The position numbers and the translations under genes were made by a program. Positions 10,401-18,626 of a stretch of 64,000 nt of DNA are shown piece by piece; the first letter of the stretch is position 1; each line of letters begins with the position of its first letter. The DNA comes from an uncultured Vampirovibrio sp. (GTDB lineage Bacteria > Cyanobacteriota > Vampirovibrionia > Gastranaerophilales > Gastranaerophilaceae), in NCBI GenBank assembly GCA_910583875.1, contig CAJTXT010000004.1, positions 107,389 to 171,388 of the forward strand. Reading direction: 5' to 3'. The notes beneath the pieces are model-generated. The model ran no database searches. It was not told where the DNA came from and saw only the letters and a list, made by a program, of their open reading frames with translations.

Positions 10401-10802
10401 GTAACACAACAGCCTTTAGGCGGTAAAGCTCAATTCGGCGGACAAAGATTCGGAGAAATGGAAGTTTGGGCTTTAGAAGCTTACGGTGCGGCTTATACAT
10501 TACAAGAAATGTTAACAATTAAATCAGATGATGTTAACGGTCGTTCAAGAGCTTATGAAGCAATCGTTAAAGGTGACAATATTCCAAGACCTGGTATTCC
10601 TGAATCATTCAAAGTACTTGTAAGAGAATTACAAAGTATCGGTTTAGATATATCAGTATCTAAGAAGAGCGGTGAAGAAGTAGATTTAATGTCTGATACA
10701 GACGATTTAAGAAAGGCAGCTCCAAAGAGAATTCTTTCTGATATCGATTCAGAATTATTAAATATTAACTTCTTGGAAACACCAAGCTCATTCAAAGAAT
10801 AA
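7488..10802 (+). CDS. rpoB: DNA-directed RNA polymerase subunit beta
   Basis: Catalytic beta subunit, 1104 aa, close to the cyanobacterial length and shorter than the E. coli protein because lineage-specific insertions are absent. The rifampicin-pocket region reads [20 protein letters not shown] and then [12 protein letters not shown], with the usual susceptible residues. [13 protein letters not shown], the KVTPKGE segment and the C-terminal [23 protein letters not shown] are all conserved. The start ATG follows GAGAGGTG. It leads the operon rpoB-rpoC1-rpoC2; rplL/rplJ are not upstream. Confidence 0.99.
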   Translation: [1104 protein letters not shown]

Positions 10803-10823
10803 GAAATTAAAGGAGATAAAAAA

Positions 10824-12542
10824 TTGTCTACAAGTATAGATTATTTTGATTATATACGAATCAGTATCGCGTCACCTGAACGCGTACTGAAATGGTCGTA
10901 TGGTGAAGTAACAAAACCTGAAACGATTAACTATCGTACGTTAAAACCGGAAAGAGACGGTTTATTCTGCGAAAGAATCTTTGGACCTACAAAGGACTGG
11001 GAATGTTACTGCGGTAAATATAAAAGAGTAAGACACAAAGGTATCATCTGCGAAAGATGCGGTGTTGAAGTTACAGACTCTAAAGTTAGACGTCACAGAA
11101 TGGGACACATTAAATTAGCTGCTCCAGTGAGCCATATTTGGTTCTTAAAAGGAATTCCAAGCTATTTAGGTCTTCTTCTTGACATGACATTGAAAGATTT
11201 AGAACAAGTTATTTATTTCAATAACTATGTTGTAATCGATCCTGCTGATAGTGATTTCAAAAAATATCAATTATTATCAGAAGAAGAATATGAAGACTTC
11301 ATTATGGAAAATGAAGAATCTGAATTAAAAGTAGGTATTGGTGCTGAAGCAATTAAAGAATTACTTGGTGAAATTACTCTTCCTGAAATGGCAGAAGCAA
11401 TCAGAGCTGAACTATCAGGACTTTCTGGCAGTGTTCAAAGAAAAGCTAAATTAATCAAAAGATTAAGATTAGTTGAATCTTTAATTGAAAGCAATACAGA
11501 ACCAACTTGGATGATTATGGATGTACTTCCTGTTACACCTCCTGATTTAAGACCTATGGTTCAATTAGACGGCGGCAGATTTGCTACATCAGACTTAAAC
11601 GACTTATACAGACGTGTAATTAACAGAAACAACCGTTTACTAAGATTATTAGAAATGGGTGCTCCTGAAATTATCGTAAGAAACGAAAAACGTATGCTTC
11701 AAGAAGCTGTTGACTCTTTAATTGATAACGGCAGAAGAGGAAGAACAGTTGTTGGTCCAAGCAACAGACCGTTAAAATCTTTAAGCAACATTATCGAAGG
11801 TAAACAAGGTCGTTTCCGTCAAAACTTATTAGGTAAACGTGTTGACTATTCTGGTCGTTCAGTAATCGTTGTTGGTCCAAAATTAAAATTAAATCAATGC
11901 GGTTTGCCAAAGGAAATGGCAATCGAATTATTCAAACCATTCGTTGTAAATAAACTAATTGAAAGAGGATTCGTTCAAAATATTAAATCTGCTAAAAAGA
12001 AAATTGAAAGATCAGAAGCAATTGTTTGGGATATTTTGGAAGAAGTAATTGATGGACACCCAGTATTATTAAACCGTGCTCCTACACTTCACAGATTAGG
12101 TATTCAAGCATTTGAACCTGTATTAGTAGAAGGTCGTGCTATTCAACTTCACCCGTTGGTATGTACAGCATTCAATGCTGACTTCGACGGTGACCAAATG
12201 GCTGTTCACGTACCTTTATCAATAGAAGCTCAAACAGAAGCAAGAATGTTAATGTTAGCTACTAATAATATTTTAGCTCCGGCAACAGGTAAGCCAATTA
12301 TTGCAGCTTCTCAAGATATGGTTTTAGGTATGTATTATCTAACTCTTATGAAAGAAGATGATGAAAATACAGAACTTAAATACTTCTACAGCTTTGAAGA
12401 TGCTATCGCAGCTCACGAAACAGGTGTAATAAAATTACACGACAGAATTGTTGTTCGTGATGAACACGGTGACAGACTTGAAACAACAGTTGGAAGAATT
12501 ATCTTCAATGAAACATTAAGAAATTCAATTTTGGCATCGTAA
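10824..12542 (+). CDS. rpoC1: DNA-directed RNA polymerase subunit gamma (N-terminal part of split beta')
   Basis: The N-terminal third of beta', 572 aa. It has the zinc-binding CYCGKYKRVRHKGIICERCG near residues 62-81 and the catalytic magnesium-binding NADFDGDQMAVH (aspartates 453, 455 and 457). It ends about 95 residues after that motif, shortly after the segment reading SQDMVLGMYYLT, which is the position where cyanobacterial rpoC is split. It initiates at TTG, with AAAGGAG upstream. The gap to rpoC2 is only 31 bases, with no frameshift sign, so the split is genuine: rpoC2 has its own ribosome binding site. Confidence 0.97.
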   Translation: MSTSIDYFDYIRISIASPERVLKWSYGEVTKPETINYRTLKPERDGLFCERIFGPTKDWECYCGKYKRVRHKGIICERCGVEVTDSKVRRHRMGHIKLAAPVSHIWFLKGIPSYLGLLLDMTLKDLEQVIYFNNYVVIDPADSDFKKYQLLSEEEYEDFIMENEESELKVGIGAEAIKELLGEITLPEMAEAIRAELSGLSGSVQRKAKLIKRLRLVESLIESNTEPTWMIMDVLPVTPPDLRPMVQLDGGRFATSDLNDLYRRVINRNNRLLRLLEMGAPEIIVRNEKRMLQEAVDSLIDNGRRGRTVVGPSNRPLKSLSNIIEGKQGRFRQNLLGKRVDYSGRSVIVVGPKLKLNQCGLPKEMAIELFKPFVVNKLIERGFVQNIKSAKKKIERSEAIVWDILEEVIDGHPVLLNRAPTLHRLGIQAFEPVLVEGRAIQLHPLVCTAFNADFDGDQMAVHVPLSIEAQTEARMLMLATNNILAPATGKPIIAASQDMVLGMYYLTLMKEDDENTELKYFYSFEDAIAAHETGVIKLHDRIVVRDEHGDRLETTVGRIIFNETLRNSILAS

Positions 12543-12573
12543 CTGAAATAAATAAGTAAAGGTGAAAATAACA

Positions 12574-15500
12574 ATGGATACATTAGTTCATAAAAATACA
12601 AAAAAATCGTTTGATTTTATTAACGAACAAGTTAATAAAAAATCGATTAATAAATTATTAGCTCAAGTATATCTTGAGTTCGGCGGTGCAAAAACTGCAA
12701 CTCTTGCAGATAACCTTAAGAACTTAGGATATAGATATGCTACAAAATCAGGTACAACAATTTCTATTGCTGACTTATCAGTACCTCAAGATAAAAAAGA
12801 ACTTTTAAATGAAGCTGAAAGAGAAATTGAAAAATCAACTCACAGATATTTAAAAGGTGATATTACAGAAGTAGAAAGATATACAAAAGTAATCGATACT
12901 TGGTCTGAAACAACTTCTAAATTGACAGCTAGAGTTGTAGAAAACTTTGATAGATTAAATCCGGTATATATGATGGCATTCTCTGGTGCGAGAGGTAACT
13001 TATCTCAGGTATCACAATTAGTTGGTATGAGAGGTTTGATGGCTGACGCACAAGGTCAAATCATCGACTTACCTATTAAATCAAACTTTAAAGAAGGCTT
13101 ATCAGTTACTGAATACATCATTTCTTCTTATGGTGCACGTAAAGGTCTTGTAGATACAGCGTTAAAAACAGCTGACTCTGGTTACTTAACAAGACGTTTA
13201 GTAGACGTAGCTCAAGACGTAATTATTCGTGACCATGATTGTGGTACTACACATGGTATCTTAATGACAGATATTTCTGATGGTGAAAAAGTTGTTGCTC
13301 CATTAACAGAAAGATTATTAGGAAGAACAATTGCTGAAGATATTAAAGATAAAGAAGGCAATGTAGTTATTCCTGCCGGTACAACTATTGATAGAGATGA
13401 TATCAGAAAAATAAAACCGCTTGATTTACATCAATTACTAGTTCGTTCACCTTTAACTTGTGAACTTGAATATGGTATTTGCCAAAAATGTTATGGTTGG
13501 GCAATGACAACTCAAAAATTAGTTGATATTGGTGAAGCAATCGGTATTATAGCTGCTCAATCAATTGGTGAACCAGGTACACAATTAACAATGAGAACTT
13601 TCCACACCGGTGGTGTATTCAAAGGTGCAGGTGCAATGAAAGAAATCATTGCTGATGTTGATGGTGTTGTTGCTTCTAAAGTATTTACAAGAGACTTAAG
13701 AACAAGACACGGTGATAATGTAGCTGTTACAGTTCAAGAATCAGATATGGAAATCAAAGTTGGTTCTAAAACTAAAAAATATCACATTCCTTCTGGTGCT
13801 GTTCTTTTTGTACATGAAGGACAAGAAATCAAGAAAGGTGATAAAATTGCAGCTTATGAACCAGTTTCCGGCGGAGACGGAAGCCGTTTAACAGAAAAAG
13901 CTACTAAAGATATCACTTCAGATTTATCAGGTGAAATCGTATTTGAAGATTTCGTAGCTGATGAAAAGAAAGACAGACAAGGTAATATCTCAAGAACAGC
14001 AAGTAAAAACGGTATTGTTTGGGTACTTGGCGGTGATGTTTATAACTTACCGGGCGGTTCAACAATATTAGTTGAAGACGGCAAAGCTGTTAAAGAAGGT
14101 GAAAAACTTGCTGAAATTCATGTTATATCTGAACACGGCGGTGAAGTAAGACTTGGTGATAATCTTGTTGTTGAAGATGTAAAATTTGACGGTAAGAAAA
14201 TCAAAAAAATTGTTCAAGGTAAAGAATTAACAATTGTAATTGCTTCTATTGCAGCAGCAAATGCTACATTTGAACAAACTAAAAAAGAACAAATTTGGAC
14301 AGTTGATAAAACCGGTGAAAAATATATCGTTAAAGCTCCTGTTGATACAGTTGTTGAAAGCGGTATGATTATAGCTGAGTTAATCGATGAAGAATATACT
14401 GTTCCTTCAAGCGGTGAAATTAGATATAACGGTATTGAAGTTGATGAAAATCAAATCATTACAAAACCTGGTGAAGTAATCTTCATTCCTGATGAAATTC
14501 ATCAAGTAAATAAAGATTCTGCTTTAAAAATGGTAGAATCAGGTACTTTTGTTACAGCCGGCACAGAAGTTGTAAAAGACTTATATGCTCACATTGATGG
14601 TATTGTTGAGATAAAAGAATTCAACGATATGATTCATGAAGTTGTAATTAGACCTGGTGAAATATATAACTTAAGCGGAATTGGTGATTTAAAAGTTGAT
14701 GAAGGCGAAGTTGTTAAAGCAGGAACAGAAATTGCTCCAAAAATCAAAGCTAAAGAAGATTCTATTGTTACTATATTAGATAATGATAAAGACAATATTG
14801 AAATAGATGATTTAGAAGAAGATTTAGGCGTTGTTGCTTTAGATGAAAAATCAATTTCAAATCAACCAATTCAAATCTTAGTAAGACCTGTTCAAAGATT
14901 TAATATAGACACTAAAGATGTTTCTATTAAATTTACTTCTACAGATGAAGCTATAGATTTAGTACCGGTTACTCAATTACAATATAAAGATGGTGCAAGA
15001 GTAAGAAACTTAGATGGAAGCGTATTAACAAGAACAAGTTTAGTTCTTCAAATGGGCGGATATTTAAGCCACTTAAAAGGTCAAGTAGAACTTGATGAAA
15101 ACAATAATTTGAAAATCGTTGTTCTTGAAACATTGATTGTAAGAAGAGAAATTGAAGGTGCTTCTAAAACAGCAGCTTCAATGCAAACTGAATTACTTGT
15201 TGAAAACGGACAAACAATTGAACCAAAAACACCTGTTGCAAAAACTCAAGTTTTAGCAATTAGTGATGCTGTTACAAGCATAAAAGAAAACCAAGATGTT
15301 AGAAGATTACTTTTAGTTTCAGATAGTTACGAAACAAAAATCGACCTTAAATCAAAACCAATTGTTAAAAAAGGCGAATTAGTAAAAATGGATAACGTAA
15401 TTTCTGAAGGCGGAGAAACTTCTACACTATCAGGTTTAGTAGTTGCTGCTGATAAAAATTCAGTAACATTAAGAGTTGGTCGTCCATACTTAATCAGCCC

Positions 15501-16422
15501 TGGTACTATGCTTCAAGTTGCTAACGGTTCATTAGTTAACCGTGGTGATATGATTGCTACTTTAGTATTCGAAAGACAAAAAACAGGTGATATCGTTCAA
15601 GGTTTACCTCGTGTTGAAGAATTGCTTGAAGCAAGAAAACCTAAAGATTCTGCAGTTGTTGCTGAATATTCAGGTAAAGCTGAAATTGAAATTGAAGACG
15701 ATGTTCCTCGTTTATACTTAAACGGTGATTTAGGAAGACAAGAAGTTAAATATACAATTGACTCAAATATCATTGTTGCAAACGGACAGGATATTAAAGT
15801 TGGTCAAGCATTAACAGGCGGTCCTTTAAATCCACACGACGTTATAAGATTAAACGGTGTAGAAGCTGCTCAACAATACTTAGTAGATGAAGTACAAAGA
15901 GTATATCGTTCTCAAGGTGTAGAAATTGCAGATAAACACGTTGAAGTTATTGTAAGACAAATGACAAAGAAAGTTAAAATTCTTGAATCTGGAGATACAA
16001 AACTTCTTCCTGGTGAATTCTTAGAATTCAAAGAAGTTCAACAAGAAAATGAAGCTGTTAAAGCTGCCGGCGGACAAGAAGCTACTTATGAAGCTGTTCT
16101 TCTTGGTATTACAAAGGCAAGTTTAAATACTGAAAGCTTTATTTCAGCAGCTTCCTTCCAAGAAACAACAAGAATTCTTACTGAAGCGGCTGTTGAAGGT
16201 AAACGTGACTTGTTAAGAGGTTTAAAAGAAAACGTTATTATCGGTAGATTAATACCTGCTGGTACCGGTTTCTATCACTTAACAAATGCTTCTGAAGAAA
16301 AGGATAGAGAAGCTCAAAAACGTGCAGCAGAAAAAAATAATGCTAGAAAACCATCTGCTATTCTTGAAGAAATTGAAGGCATGTTTGGTGCTCCTGAATT
16401 AACCGACTATACAATTGAATAA
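12574..16422 (+). CDS. rpoC2: DNA-directed RNA polymerase subunit beta' (C-terminal part of split beta', with large trigger-loop insertion)
   Basis: C-terminal beta', 1282 aa. The N-terminus (LEFGGAKTATLADNLKNLGY) matches cyanobacterial RpoC2. The trigger-loop stretch QSIGEPGTQLTMRTFHTGG is near residue 330 and the continuation GLPRVEELLEARKPK is near residue 1005. The roughly 600 residues between them are the beta-rich SI3 insertion (repeated barrel-sandwich segments) known from Cyanobacteria. I chose the ATG at 12574, preceded by AAAGGTG; a GTG at 12562 is less likely. It ends just before a strong terminator. Split site and insertion together are the main taxonomic evidence in this window. 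Confidence 0.97.
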   Translation: MDTLVHKNTKKSFDFINEQVNKKSINKLLAQVYLEFGGAKTATLADNLKNLGYRYATKSGTTISIADLSVPQDKKELLNEAEREIEKSTHRYLKGDITEVERYTKVIDTWSETTSKLTARVVENFDRLNPVYMMAFSGARGNLSQVSQLVGMRGLMADAQGQIIDLPIKSNFKEGLSVTEYIISSYGARKGLVDTALKTADSGYLTRRLVDVAQDVIIRDHDCGTTHGILMTDISDGEKVVAPLTERLLGRTIAEDIKDKEGNVVIPAGTTIDRDDIRKIKPLDLHQLLVRSPLTCELEYGICQKCYGWAMTTQKLVDIGEAIGIIAAQSIGEPGTQLTMRTFHTGGVFKGAGAMKEIIADVDGVVASKVFTRDLRTRHGDNVAVTVQESDMEIKVGSKTKKYHIPSGAVLFVHEGQEIKKGDKIAAYEPVSGGDGSRLTEKATKDITSDLSGEIVFEDFVADEKKDRQGNISRTASKNGIVWVLGGDVYNLPGGSTILVEDGKAVKEGEKLAEIHVISEHGGEVRLGDNLVVEDVKFDGKKIKKIVQGKELTIVIASIAAANATFEQTKKEQIWTVDKTGEKYIVKAPVDTVVESGMIIAELIDEEYTVPSSGEIRYNGIEVDENQIITKPGEVIFIPDEIHQVNKDSALKMVESGTFVTAGTEVVKDLYAHIDGIVEIKEFNDMIHEVVIRPGEIYNLSGIGDLKVDEGEVVKAGTEIAPKIKAKEDSIVTILDNDKDNIEIDDLEEDLGVVALDEKSISNQPIQILVRPVQRFNIDTKDVSIKFTSTDEAIDLVPVTQLQYKDGARVRNLDGSVLTRTSLVLQMGGYLSHLKGQVELDENNNLKIVVLETLIVRREIEGASKTAASMQTELLVENGQTIEPKTPVAKTQVLAISDAVTSIKENQDVRRLLLVSDSYETKIDLKSKPIVKKGELVKMDNVISEGGETSTLSGLVVAADKNSVTLRVGRPYLISPGTMLQVANGSLVNRGDMIATLVFERQKTGDIVQGLPRVEELLEARKPKDSAVVAEYSGKAEIEIEDDVPRLYLNGDLGRQEVKYTIDSNIIVANGQDIKVGQALTGGPLNPHDVIRLNGVEAAQQYLVDEVQRVYRSQGVEIADKHVEVIVRQMTKKVKILESGDTKLLPGEFLEFKEVQQENEAVKAAGGQEATYEAVLLGITKASLNTESFISAASFQETTRILTEAAVEGKRDLLRGLKENVIIGRLIPAGTGFYHLTNASEEKDREAQKRAAEKNNARKPSAILEEIEGMFGAPELTDYTIE

Positions 16423-16437
16423 ATTCATAGTTGATAC

Positions 16438-16483
16438 AAAAATAGTAGTAATTTAACGAAAGTTGAATTACTACTATTTTTTT
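16438..16483 (+). terminator. Terminator of the rpoBC1C2 operon
   Basis: AATAGTAGTAATTTAAC (16441-16457) pairs with GTTGAATTACTACTATT across a GAAA tetraloop and is followed by a run of T. The 17-bp stem has one G-T wobble. It sits 18 bases after the rpoC2 stop. Confidence 0.88.
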
Positions 16484-16492
16484 GGAGAAATT

Positions 16493-16957
16493 ATGAGAAA
16501 TTTTATAATTGTATGTTTAGGAATGTTAATTATTGCTACGACTGCTTTTGCCGATGAAATACAAGATGTTCAATGTTTTTTTAATCAATATATAGATGCT
16601 GCAAATAATTATAGTAATGATTATTTTAAATATTATAGTGACAATGCAAAAATAGTTAGAGTTGTTGAAAAACCTGACGGAACAACACAAAGTGTTAATA
16701 TACCGCTTGCTAAATATAAAGATGAGGCGCAGAAATCGACAAAGTTAATGAGGCTTCGTCAATATAAAAATCGTTATTTTAATGTAAAAATTACAAAACA
16801 CGGCAAGGATTATAAAGTTGCTGCATTAAGGATGCCTTCTACAAGTGATTATAAAATCCCTGCTCACTTTATAATAGGCAAAGATAGTTGCGGAAATTGG
16901 AAAATTAAAGAAGAATCTATGAATACAAAAGTTCAAAGATTTTTAAAGGACAGCTAA
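16493..16957 (+). CDS. Exported protein of unknown function (NTF2-like fold possible)
   Basis: 154 aa with a clear signal peptide (MRNFIIVCLGMLIIATTAFA, cleavage after AFA). The mature part begins EIQDVQCFFNQYIDAANNYS; the opening helix, then YYSDNAKIVRVVE, and the closing GNWKIKEESM resemble NTF2/SnoaL-like small alpha-beta cone proteins. That fold assignment is inference. The start at 16493 has GGAG five bases upstream; longer in-frame starts would lie inside the rpoC2 terminator. It may depend on read-through from the rpo operon. Convergent with panD, overlapping it by four bases. Confidence 0.75.
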   Translation: MRNFIIVCLGMLIIATTAFADEIQDVQCFFNQYIDAANNYSNDYFKYYSDNAKIVRVVEKPDGTTQSVNIPLAKYKDEAQKSTKLMRLRQYKNRYFNVKITKHGKDYKVAALRMPSTSDYKIPAHFIIGKDSCGNWKIKEESMNTKVQRFLKDS

Positions 16958-17301
16958 ATGATATTATTATTATCATCAATCTGAACAATTGACGGCTTAA
17001 AAGTTTTTGCTTCATCAGGTGTCATTTGAGTGTATGAACAAATAATAATTTTGTCACCTATTTGTGCTTTTCTTGCAGCAGCACCATTTAAGCAGAAATC
17101 TTTATTACCGCGCTTACCTGCAATAATATAAGTTTGAAATCTTTCACCGTTATTAATATTTAGAATATCTACTTTTTGACCTTCTGAAAGGTTAGCTTTT
17201 TCTAAAATGTTCTCATCTATTGTAATTGAACCAACGTAATTTAAGTTTGCATCTGTAACAGTAGCTCTATGTATTTTTGCGTATAAAAATTCTAGTAACA
17301 T
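16954..17301 (-). CDS. panD: Aspartate 1-decarboxylase
   Basis: Converts L-aspartate to beta-alanine for pantothenate and coenzyme A. The 115-aa pyruvoyl-type proenzyme self-cleaves at Gly24-Ser25 in YVGSITID, visible here. KIHRATVTDANLNY at the N-terminus and the C-terminal half with NGAAARKAQIGDKIIICSY are standard, including the catalytic lysine and tyrosine region. No other pantothenate gene is adjacent. The 653-bp gap upstream holds only repeat elements. Confidence 0.96.
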   Translation of the reverse strand: MLLEFLYAKIHRATVTDANLNYVGSITIDENILEKANLSEGQKVDILNINNGERFQTYIIAGKRGNKDFCLNGAAARKAQIGDKIIICSYTQMTPDEAKTFKPSIVQIDDNNNII

Positions 17302-17382
17302 AATTAATAATCTTTCTTACATAGATATTTTAGCAAAAACAAATATTAAATCGGTATTATTTTTACAATTTTTACATAAGAA

Positions 17383-17582
17383 ATATTATAGAAATAAAAG
17401 GCGAGAGAAAAAGTTTTTGAAATCATTGAGGGAATAATTTAATTTTCTTTAGTGAAACAGACATCAAAGCACGGCACTGTTTGAGCTTGCGAGTTTGCCG
17501 TGCACAAGTTGAACTTAAGAAAATAATTATTCTCGAGCCGATTTCAAAAACTTTTTCTCTCGCTTTTTATTTCTATAATATT
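17383..17582. repeat. Palindromic element D: 42-bp stem with 116-nt structured loop
   Basis: 17383-17424 pairs with 17541-17582 over 42 bp with a single G-T wobble. The loop continues as a nested stem (GAATAATT and ATTTTCTT against AAGAAAAT and AATTATTC) topped by an 8-bp stem GCACGGCA/TGCCGTGC. The arm segment TTTTTGAAATCATTG resembles TTTTTGAAGTCCATTG of element B, hinting at a relation, but the 27-nt cap is absent. Confidence 0.8.
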
Positions 17583-17584
17583 AA

Positions 17585-17681
17585 AATCTGAAGTCATAAA
17601 ATTTTTCAATTTGGGAGCTGTGATTTAGCGATACCTAAAATCAATGCTCCCAAATTAAAAAATTTTATGACTTCAGATTTA
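17585..17681. repeat. Palindromic element C: 35-bp stem with conserved 27-nt cap
   Basis: 17585-17619 pairs with 17647-17681 over 35 bp with one mismatch. The 27-nt loop (17620-17646) begins TGTGATTTAGCGATACC and ends TAAAATCAAT. It differs from the cap of element B at three positions, and two of these (5 and 23) change together so that an inner stem is preserved. The arms share no sequence with elements A or B. Confidence 0.85.
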
Positions 17682-17785
17682 TTTATAAATTAAAAAAATT
17701 CTCATCAACTCGCATTCAGAAAGACACAAAAAAATTGTTTTTTATGTCTTTCAACTTGTAAACTTCATTAGTTTATCAATAAACA

Positions 17786-17893
17786 CTGTCATGCTGAACT
17801 TGTTTCAGCATCTTAGATTTAGTAAATAAAGTCTTTTAAATTAATGATTTATATTATAGCTGGCAAGATGCTGAAACAAGTTCAGCATGACAG
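17786..17893. repeat. MITE-like palindromic repeat, copy 1
   Basis: 108 bp bounded by CTGTCATGCTGAACTTG and CAAGTTCAGCATGACAG, which are perfect inverted repeats extending about 27 bases. Each end can also fold on itself (GCTGAA/TTCAGC). Related copies lie at 48040, 58993 and 59127. No transposase is present. Confidence 0.8.
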
Positions 17894-17954
17894 TATCTGT
17901 TCTATTTAGTTATTTTTATAATTTAAAAACTAATTAATATTTCTTATGTTATAT

Positions 17955-18626
17955 CTATCTAATATTAATAAACTTATGCACTTGTGGAATTAAGCGCACC
18001 TTATCATATTTTTCTATGAATCTATAAAATGTTTTATTTATAAATTCTGTAGAGATATTTAAAAAATCCCCATCCATTTTGGGTTGCAATATTATCTCTA
18101 TGTTATATTTTTGTGCCAGTTGTGTCGTTTTTATTATTTCTTCTTCTGTAATTTTTTCATCAAAAACTACTTTTGCAAATATTTCTTTTTTATTTTCAAT
18201 TGCTATTTTTATAAATTCTTCATGAATATTAAACATATCTTTCATATTAGTAGTTGATGGTAATTTTATATCCATTGAAATGATATCTATGTTATTAATT
18301 ATTGCTTCAAGATTTTTATACAATGTACCGTTTGTTTCCAAATAAATTTTTTGATTGCATTTAGGCAGGAAGTTTTTCAAAAACTCACTTTCTAATAATG
18401 GCTCGCCGCCTGTAAGGCTTATTGAATGAATATTTTTATAGTTATTTATTTCTTTCAATAGGGTTTCGGTAGTGTATTCTTTTAAATCAGATTTGAAATT
18501 TGTATCACAATATTTGCAATTAAGATTGCAGTTAGTAAATCTTATGAATAATTGATTTACTCCTACATAAGGTCCTTCACCTTGTATAGATTCGAAAACT
18601 TCTTTTATTAATACGTTATTTCTCAT
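17955..18626 (-). CDS. queE: 7-carboxy-7-deazaguanine synthase (radical SAM)
   Basis: 223 aa. Converts 6-carboxytetrahydropterin to 7-carboxy-7-deazaguanine in queuosine precursor synthesis. The N-terminus FESIQGEGPYVGVNQLFIRF is characteristic; the 4Fe-4S cluster motif CNLNCKYC follows at about residues 33-40, then SLTGGEPLL for SAM binding. The tRNA-guanine transglycosylase gene (54069) in this window uses the pathway product or queuine. The queE start overlaps the end of dnaJ by 11 bases, so the two are co-transcribed. Confidence 0.92.
   Translation of the reverse strand: MRNNVLIKEVFESIQGEGPYVGVNQLFIRFTNCNLNCKYCDTNFKSDLKEYTTETLLKEINNYKNIHSISLTGGEPLLESEFLKNFLPKCNQKIYLETNGTLYKNLEAIINNIDIISMDIKLPSTTNMKDMFNIHEEFIKIAIENKKEIFAKVVFDEKITEEEIIKTTQLAQKYNIEIILQPKMDGDFLNISTEFINKTFYRFIEKYDKVRLIPQVHKFINIR

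Larger units (their letters stand above)
17302..17954. other. 653-bp gene-free gap filled with palindromes
   Basis: No credible coding frame. It holds, in order, a large nested palindrome (17383-17582), palindromic element C (17585-17681) only two bases further on, and one copy of the TGTCAT-type MITE-like repeat (17786-17893). The remainder is AT-rich. The gap separates panD from queE, both on the minus strand. Confidence 0.8.
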
